Below are positions 7,532-12,115 of a stretch of 12,115 nucleotides of DNA, piece by piece. The DNA lies in NCBI GenBank assembly GCA_030619245.1, contig JAUXBS010000013.1:1-12115 (forward strand), read 5' to 3'. The first letter of the stretch is position 1. Every line of letters begins with the position of its first letter. The translations under genes were made by a program, and so were the position numbers. The notes under the pieces were generated by a model. It ran no database searches. It saw nothing but the letters and a program-made list of their open reading frames with translations, and was not told where the DNA came from. The DNA comes from Clostridia bacterium (GTDB lineage: Bacteria; UBA6262; WVXT01; JAUXBS01).

Positions 7532-8332
7532 TTATTCAACACCAATGCCTATTGTCATCAGTATAGTCGTAAGAAAGTAATCCGAAATCAATATCAAAAT
7601 CATTGAAATGACGACAGCCGAAGTCGTTGCCTTGCCCACTCCTTCAGCTCCCCCCCTGCAATCCAAACCCCTGTAACAACTCACCGTGACAATAATCAAA
7701 CCAAAGAAGAACGCCTTGATCACACCATGCGCGACATCACCCACTTGAACGTATTCAATAATTTCATTCCAGAACACGCTTGAGGGTACCTTGAACTTCT
7801 GCGCCGACACTAAAAACCCACCGAAAATACCTATAACACCTGCATACATGGTTAGTAATGGAACGGCTATCATACAGGCTATAAACCTTGGAACATAAAG
7901 GTATTTCACAGGATTTGTTCCCAGCGTGTAAAGAGCGTCTATCTGTTCTGTTACCTTCATCGTACCCAGCTCAGCGGATATCTGGGCCCCAACCCTTCCT
8001 GCGAGGACCAACCCGGTTATCATCGGCCCCAGTTCCTTCAACATTGCCACTGATATGCCAAGCCCGGCAAGAGCAGGTGAACCCAGCCATAAATTTGTAA
8101 CATAGCACATATGGAAAGAAAAAACCATTCCCGTAAACAAGGAAGAAAGCAGAATAACTCCTAACGACCTTATTCCAACTTCTGAAATCTGGTTGAGAAC
8201 GCTCTTCAATTCAGCAGGAGCAGTAAACATACAACGGATGGTTGCCTCAAACAACTGGGTTGCTTTTCCAACATGGTTAGAAATATTTATAATTTTTTTA
8301 CCTAAAAAATTAATTATGTTCCTGTTTGCCAT
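7532..8332 (-). CDS. mlaE: MlaE-type ABC transporter permease
   Basis: 266-aa permease of the MlaE/Ttg2B family, the membrane core of the MlaFED lipid transporter. An amphipathic N-terminal stretch (about 1-45) precedes hydrophobic segments near 53-75, 86-112, 147-172, 204-219 and 238-260. The family block is clear: LKELGPMITGLVLAGR (98-113), GAQISAELGTMKVTEQIDAL (115-134) and LGTNPVKYLYVPR (137-149), including the EQIDAL motif thought to contact the ATPase. The C-terminal GLDCRGGAEGVGKATTSAVV (222-241) is also standard. Length is normal. The ATG is 1 nt after the alr stop, with GAGG 8 nt upstream inside alr, so translation is likely coupled to alr. It is separated from mlaF by 101 bp. Confidence 0.96.
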   Translation of the reverse strand: MANRNIINFLGKKIINISNHVGKATQLFEATIRCMFTAPAELKSVLNQISEVGIRSLGVILLSSLFTGMVFSFHMCYVTNLWLGSPALAGLGISVAMLKELGPMITGLVLAGRVGAQISAELGTMKVTEQIDALYTLGTNPVKYLYVPRFIACMIAVPLLTMYAGVIGIFGGFLVSAQKFKVPSSVFWNEIIEYVQVGDVAHGVIKAFFFGLIIVTVSCYRGLDCRGGAEGVGKATTSAVVISMILILISDYFLTTILMTIGIGVE

Positions 8333-8333
8333 A

Positions 8334-9464
8334 TCAAATGCCTCGTATTACCCTCGGTACCCTTTTTCCTATACAACATGTTACCTCATAATTTATAGTA
8401 CCGGTTTTATCGGCTATTTCTTCGGCCGTTATTCTCTCACTTCCCTGCCTGCCGAGCAACACTGCTTCATCCCCGATTTTTACGCTCTTTAGTCCCGTGA
8501 CATCAACCATGCACATGTCCATGCAGATATTGCCAATCACCGGAACCCTCTTCCCTCCGATAAGCGCCTCTCCCCTGTTTGAAAGGAACCTGCTGTAACC
8601 ATCGGCATAACCGACAGGTAAAGTGGCGATAAATGACTCCCTGCCCGCCTTCCACGCCCTCATATAACTTACCGTGGCGCCTCTTGAAACCTTTTTCAGG
8701 TAAACAATCCTTGTCTTTAAACTCATCACCGGCTTGAGGTTAATATCCCTGCCTGCATTCCTGTAAGGCATTAAACCATAAAGAGTTATTCCGGGCCTCA
8801 CAAGATTATAATGGGTTTCAGGATACCTGATTACCGCGGTGCTGTTGGAAACTGACTTGTACTTTATGTGAATACCGGAACTCTCAAGTCCGTTGATAAT
8901 CCCATTAAACCTTCTAATCTGTTTTAACGTAAAACCCCTGTCACCGGACGCCGCTGCGAGGTGTGTGAATACACCATCTATTTTCAGGCCGGGCAGTTTT
9001 TTGATTTTTTTGACAAGTTCCCCCGCATTTTTGTGGGAAATACCTATACGGCCCATACCCGTATCAATTTTTATGAATACCGGGGCTTTCCTCTTCTGCC
9101 TCACTGCAAGTTCAGAGAGTTTTTTTGCAGCCATTAAACTGCATATAGCGGGATGAAGGTTATACTTCAATACATATGAAAAGTTCTCCAGGGGATAAAT
9201 ACTCCCCATCACCAGGATAGGGATTTTTTTTAACCCCTTCTTCCTGAGCAGAACACCCTCTTCAATCAGGGCAACCCCCAGCGCCCTTGCTCCAAGTTTA
9301 ACGCTCTCCCGGCCCAGTTCTACAACACCGTGCCCGTAGGCATCCGCTTTTACAACAGAAAGTACCTGCGCGTTTTTTTTCAACTTCTTTCTGATTTCCC
9401 TGTAGTTATGCCTGAAGGCGCTTATATCAATTTCAGCCCAGGTTGGCCTTAATATTTTATCCAT
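8334..9464 (-). CDS. alr: Alanine racemase
   Basis: 376-aa PLP enzyme that interconverts L- and D-alanine and supplies D-Ala for peptidoglycan stem peptides. It has an N-terminal alpha/beta barrel and a C-terminal beta domain. The PLP lysine is Lys39 in VVKADAYGHG (37-46); the opposite catalytic base is Tyr267 in VSYMRAW. GMGRIG (136-141) carries the Arg that contacts the PLP ring. RPGITLYG (223-230), LPVGYADGY (282-290) and GNICMDMCMVDVT (311-323) are classic Alr blocks. The start is the first in-frame ATG after a TAA in the leader; an AGGA 16 nt upstream is too far to be a good ribosome site, so initiation may be weak or leaderless-like. A TATAAT lies at 9485-9490. It follows the inverted-repeat element and is tightly joined to mlaE (1 nt). 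Confidence 0.96.
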   Translation of the reverse strand: MDKILRPTWAEIDISAFRHNYREIRKKLKKNAQVLSVVKADAYGHGVVELGRESVKLGARALGVALIEEGVLLRKKGLKKIPILVMGSIYPLENFSYVLKYNLHPAICSLMAAKKLSELAVRQKRKAPVFIKIDTGMGRIGISHKNAGELVKKIKKLPGLKIDGVFTHLAAASGDRGFTLKQIRRFNGIINGLESSGIHIKYKSVSNSTAVIRYPETHYNLVRPGITLYGLMPYRNAGRDINLKPVMSLKTRIVYLKKVSRGATVSYMRAWKAGRESFIATLPVGYADGYSRFLSNRGEALIGGKRVPVIGNICMDMCMVDVTGLKSVKIGDEAVLLGRQGSERITAEEIADKTGTINYEVTCCIGKRVPRVIRGI

Positions 9465-9484
9465 AACTTTTTAACACTTATCCT

Positions 9485-9490
9485 ATTATA
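9485..9490 (-). promoter_or_regulatory. alr: Possible -10 box upstream of alr
   Basis: A perfect TATAAT on the minus strand lies 3 bp outside the terminal repeat of the 126-bp element and 20 nt before the alr ATG. Any -35 would fall inside the element arm; the best hexamers at 15 to 18 bp spacing match TTGACA poorly (TGTAGA, 3 of 6). A start about 7 nt downstream would leave a leader of only some 14 nt. The surroundings are AT-rich, so a chance match is quite possible. Confidence 0.3.
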
Positions 9491-9493
9491 TTA

Positions 9494-9619
9494 GGGGGTC
9501 AGGTCTCTACATTTTACAAAAGCTGAATTAGTATATCAACTAATTATCTGCCAATAATCAGGTTCCGTATACAATAATTTTTAGTGCTACTTTTTGTTAA
9601 ATGTCGAGACCTGACCCCC
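9494..9619. repeat. 126-bp element with 28-bp terminal inverted repeats (MITE/REPIN-like)
   Basis: The left arm 9494-9521 and right arm 9592-9619 are inverted copies matching at 26 of 28 positions, with differences at arm positions 15 and 22. The outer 14 bases, GGGGGTCAGGTCTC, are perfect, followed by ACATTT and ACAAAA blocks. The 70-bp interior is AT-rich and holds no gene. The element starts 4 bp after the dnaB stop and ends 29 bp before alr, filling nearly the whole gap. No target-site duplication is obvious. The arms resemble GGGGTCAGGTCT-type repeats that I recall as common between genes in many environmental genomes and near Y1 (IS200-like, RAYT) transposases; that link is from memory and unverified. 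As RNA it would fold into a long hairpin, but no T-run follows, so it is not a typical terminator. Confidence 0.8.
9526..9545. repeat. Small perfect hairpin inside the repeat element
   Basis: AATTAGT at 9526-9532 and ACTAATT at 9539-9545 are perfect inverted 7-mers with a 6-base loop. The hairpin lies just inside the alr-proximal arm and has no counterpart next to the other arm, making the element asymmetric. It is AT-rich and so weak. Confidence 0.5.
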
Positions 9620-9623
9620 CACT

Positions 9624-10955
9624 TTATTCTCCCTGCCCCGCAAGGTTTTCAAACCTCGTGTAATCTGCCAGGAAAGTCAGTTCAAGAGAACCAATCTGCC
9701 CGTTTCGATGCTTGCCTATAATAATATCAGCAATACCTTTTTTCTCAGTCTCTTCCCTGTAAACTTCATCCCTGTAAATAAAAAGAACCAGGTCCGCATC
9801 CTGTTCAATGGAACCGGACTCCCTCAAATCCGATAGAACAGGTTTCTTTGATTCTCTTTTTTCAGGTTCCCTTGACAACTGCGAAACAGCAATAACAGGC
9901 ACTTTCAGGTCCTTTGCCATTATCTTAAGGGAACGGGAAATCTCAGAAACATCCTGCTGCCGGTATTCCGAACGGCCCGTCCTGCCCGCCATGAGCTGAA
10001 GGTAATCTATAATAATCATATCCAATCCATGCTCCGCCTGCAGTCGGCGCACACGGGACTTCATTTCAAGTACGTTCAGGGAAGGACTGTCATCAATAAA
10101 TATTGGCGCTTCAGAAAGAAGGTCTGCAGCGGTTATCAACGCCGGCCAGTCCCTCTTCCGCAAAAATCCTGTTCTTGCATTATAAGCGTTAACCTTTGCC
10201 TGTGAACACAACATGCGGAGCAATAATTCATCCCTTGACATTTCAAGACTGAATATCGCCACTGTCTTCTTCTTCTTTATTGCAGCATGCTCCGCAACGT
10301 TAAGAACGAAAGAGGTCTTACCCATTGATGGCCTTGCAGCCACTATTATCAGGTTTGACGGATGGAAACCCGCTGTTTTCTCATCCAGTTTTGAAAACCC
10401 GCTTGAAACTCCCGGCACCTGCTCCTTCTTGTTATAGAGCTTGTCTATCTCCTCAATACTATCGTGCACCATATCCTTTATGGAGATAAATCCTGTCTGA
10501 AGCCTGTCCTGACAGGCATCAAGAATCGACTGTTCAGCCCTGTCTAAAATATTATCAACATCTTCGTCGCTTGAGTAACTATCCGCAATTATTTTATTTG
10601 CCGTCTTGATAAGCATGCGCAGAAAGGCCTTCTCCCTTACGATTTTTGCGTAATACTCAACATTTGCGGCAGTAGCAACCGAATCAATGAGCTCTGTCAG
10701 GTAGACAACTCCCCCAATCTTATCCAGCAACTTCTTTTTCTTCAATTCTTCCGTGATAGTAATAATATCAACCGCCCTGTTCTTGTCATTCATTTCAATC
10801 ATTGTTTGAAATATCCGCGCATGGGCATCTTCATAAAAACTATCTTTACTAACCACACCCATCGCTTCAAGAATTGCTTCCTTCTCTATCATCATGGAAC
10901 CCAGCAATGATTGTTCTGCTTCAATATTTTGCGGCGGTAACTTTGTATCGGGCAT
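9624..10955 (-). CDS. dnaB: Replicative DNA helicase DnaB
   Basis: 443-aa hexameric 5'-3' replicative helicase. The N-terminal primase-interacting domain (about 5-105, starting LPPQNIEAEQSLLGSMM) is joined by a helical linker to a RecA-like motor (about 180-440). Walker A is ARPSMGKTSF (207-216, Lys213), SLEMS lies at 236-240, Walker B is MIIIDYLQLM (313-322, Asp317), VIAVSQLSR at 354-362 is typical, and GKHRNG (414-419) provides the probable arginine finger Arg417. No intein is present, although DnaB is a common intein site. Start: ATG with a good AGGGG about 7 nt upstream, 11 bp after rplI. A four-base spacer separates its stop from the inverted-repeat element, so the dnaB mRNA end probably includes that hairpin. 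Confidence 0.97.
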   Translation of the reverse strand: MPDTKLPPQNIEAEQSLLGSMMIEKEAILEAMGVVSKDSFYEDAHARIFQTMIEMNDKNRAVDIITITEELKKKKLLDKIGGVVYLTELIDSVATAANVEYYAKIVREKAFLRMLIKTANKIIADSYSSDEDVDNILDRAEQSILDACQDRLQTGFISIKDMVHDSIEEIDKLYNKKEQVPGVSSGFSKLDEKTAGFHPSNLIIVAARPSMGKTSFVLNVAEHAAIKKKKTVAIFSLEMSRDELLLRMLCSQAKVNAYNARTGFLRKRDWPALITAADLLSEAPIFIDDSPSLNVLEMKSRVRRLQAEHGLDMIIIDYLQLMAGRTGRSEYRQQDVSEISRSLKIMAKDLKVPVIAVSQLSREPEKRESKKPVLSDLRESGSIEQDADLVLFIYRDEVYREETEKKGIADIIIGKHRNGQIGSLELTFLADYTRFENLAGQGE

Positions 10956-10966
10956 AATTATCCCCT

Positions 10967-11410
10967 CTATTCTTTTACAACCCAGATCTTTACCTTGCCT
11001 GTAACCCCGGCGTGCGCTTTTACTTCTATTGTATACACACCCAATTCCTTTATCGGCTCATCAAGAATCACGTGCTTCTTGTCCACTTCAACACCCTGCG
11101 CCTTAAGGGCTTCCGCAATATCCAACGAGGTCACTGACCCGAACAACTTGTCTTTCTCCCCTACCTTTACGGTTATCGTGCAGGAAATCGTTTCCAGCTT
11201 CTTCACGAAATCCTCGGAAGTCTTAATCTCTTTTGACTCCTTTTGTTCAGTCCTCTTCACTTCACTCTCCCAGGCCTTCCTGCTCTTCGGGGTATCCACC
11301 AGCGCAAAACCTCTTGGAATCAGGTAGTTCCTTGCATAACCGTCCTTTACGCTCACTGCCTCGCCTGCCTTGCCAAGCTTATCCATATCCATTTTCAAAA
11401 TAACTTCCAT
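10967..11410 (-). CDS. rplI: 50S ribosomal protein bL9
   Basis: 147-aa large-subunit protein bL9, of normal length (E. coli 149). The N-terminal domain binds 23S rRNA and carries the family signature region LGKAGEAVSVKDGYARNYLIP (12-32), here with GYARNYLIPRG. A charged linker helix (about 42-75) leads to the C-terminal domain with the conserved KLFGSVTSLDIAEAL (87-101) and a terminal VKAHAGVTGKVKIWVV strand region. A very good Shine-Dalgarno (AGGAGG) precedes the ATG. It sits between a DUF2232/YybS gene (29 bp) and dnaB (11 bp), as in many bacterial rpsF-ssb-rpsR-rplI-dnaB clusters. Confidence 0.97.
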   Translation of the reverse strand: MEVILKMDMDKLGKAGEAVSVKDGYARNYLIPRGFALVDTPKSRKAWESEVKRTEQKESKEIKTSEDFVKKLETISCTITVKVGEKDKLFGSVTSLDIAEALKAQGVEVDKKHVILDEPIKELGVYTIEVKAHAGVTGKVKIWVVKE

Positions 11411-11413
11411 TTA

Positions 11414-11420
11414 CCCTCCT
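11414..11420 (-). promoter_or_regulatory. rplI: Strong Shine-Dalgarno of rplI
   Basis: AGGAGGG on the minus strand stands 3 nt before the rplI ATG, in the 29-bp gap after the YybS-like gene. It is the closest match to the anti-SD consensus in the window, fitting a highly translated ribosomal gene. Confidence 0.75.
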
Positions 11421-11439
11421 TTATGGGAAACGGTGCCTT

Positions 11440-12115
11440 TCAGGAACCGTACCCTTTTATACGTTTTCGAAAATCAAACCATACATCAGCCACCCCTATC
11501 CCTACCGATAAGTAAAATTGCACAACCAGCAGCACATACAGCAAAACCCTAAATAAAACCGGTACCTTATATTTGTGTAAAATATAACTTACCGTTGAAA
11601 ACCCTGAAATAAAATATACAGTCAGGAAAAATGTTCCAATATTAAGCCCCAGGGTACTCATTACCTGCATTCGCCCGTACAGCCCCCCGAAATATAAAAT
11701 ACCTCCTAAAATAAGCCCCCATACAACCCCCTCCGTTGGACGCCATTTTGAAAATTCCGGTAATTTCATCAGCCTGATACCGTGGCTTGCAAATACCCTT
11801 GCCCCGATAAAATAACTTAAGCCGGTACCAATAATTGAAAATAAAACCAGGAGCACACCCATTCTTCTCTTTATAAAACCCATCGCGTCATCAAGCATTC
11901 TTTCCAACTGGTTCAATTGTTCCCGGTTAAATTCTTTTTCTCCGCCAGGCAATGAAGTATTGCCGCTCCTATACGATTCCAGCGCGCGTTGATTATTATA
12001 CTTTATATCCTCTATTAATACTTCTGCGGGATTAATTCTATAAATTAAATTCACTGAACCTGCCCACAATAAAACCAGGGCAATAAAAGTTGAGGAACCC
12101 AGCCCTATCACTTTA
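11440..12115 (-). CDS. DUF2232/YybS-like membrane protein, 5' part off the window
   Basis: C-terminal part of a polytopic membrane protein; the frame is open at base 12115, so the true start lies outside. The GTG at 12111 is probably only an internal valine codon. Hydrophobic segments (numbered from that codon) lie near 8-25, 84-106, 128-146, 153-178 and 186-206. A soluble charged stretch (about 28-80) sits between the first two. The FARVF-like loop, LPEFSKWRPTE (117-127) and the ending GIGVADVWFDFRKR (204-217) match DUF2232 (YybS) proteins, whose role is unknown; family members are about 300 aa, so perhaps a quarter to a third is missing. Its place directly before rplI-dnaB is the usual one for this family. 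Family assignment rests on the C-terminal motif, topology and context. Confidence 0.75.
   Translation of the reverse strand, partial: KVIGLGSSTFIALVLLWAGSVNLIYRINPAEVLIEDIKYNNQRALESYRSGNTSLPGGEKEFNREQLNQLERMLDDAMGFIKRRMGVLLVLFSIIGTGLSYFIGARVFASHGIRLMKLPEFSKWRPTEGVVWGLILGGILYFGGLYGRMQVMSTLGLNIGTFFLTVYFISGFSTVSYILHKYKVPVLFRVLLYVLLVVQFYLSVGIGVADVWFDFRKRIKGYGS

Noticed and set aside
9494..9619. Inverted repeat read as a Rho-independent terminator of dnaB.
   Set aside because: The loop is about 70 bases and no T-run follows either arm in the transcript direction; the long imperfect terminal repeats fit a mobile repeat better.
9624..10955. Possible intein or phage-type DnaB.
   Set aside because: The 443-residue frame is continuous with ordinary spacing of motifs and sits beside rplI, so it is the chromosomal helicase without an intein.

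Overview
All of the roughly 12 kb is coded on the minus strand, so the genes read from right to left. They form one dense train of housekeeping genes: ten complete or nearly complete genes plus one cut off at each window edge. The organism looks like a diderm (Gram-negative-type) bacterium of moderate GC. It has an MlaE-MlaF-MlaD lipid-transport set, which presupposes an outer membrane, next to alanine racemase for peptidoglycan, and it uses the MEP isoprenoid route through a fused IspDF. The combination of bL9-DnaB, Alr-MlaEFD and RadA-YacL-IspDF-CysS does not match a familiar model organism. It would suit an uncultured candidate phylum of the Omnitrophota or Elusimicrobiota sort, but that placement is a guess from memory of gene order and cannot be proven here.

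Layout in the direction of transcription. Right end (12115 to 9624): the C-terminal part of a DUF2232/YybS-like membrane protein, then rplI (bL9) and dnaB, as in the widespread rpsF-ssb-rpsR-(yybS)-rplI-dnaB cluster. Next comes a 159-bp gap (9465-9623) almost filled by a 126-bp element with 28-bp imperfect terminal inverted repeats. It resembles a MITE or REPIN-type repeat and is the only mobile-looking feature in the window. Middle (9464 to 5903): alr, mlaE, mlaF and mlaD, all cell-envelope functions. Left half (5884 to 1): radA (TTG start), a YacL-type PIN/TRAM membrane protein overlapping radA by 8 bp, fused ispDF, cysS, and the N-terminal part of an Fe-S RumA-type rRNA (uracil-C5)-methyltransferase that runs off the left edge.

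Apart from the repeat gap and a 101-bp mlaE-mlaF gap, genes are 1 to 29 bp apart or overlap, so long polycistronic transcripts are likely. The window joins replication and translation (DnaB, bL9, CysS, rRNA methylation), DNA repair (RadA), a membrane-anchored PIN nuclease, envelope biogenesis (Alr, Mla) and isoprenoid precursor synthesis (IspDF, feeding undecaprenyl carriers). I see no CRISPR array, tRNA, rRNA, insertion-sequence transposase, phage gene or defence system, and no clearly new multi-gene system. The inverted-repeat element between dnaB and alr deserves the most attention.
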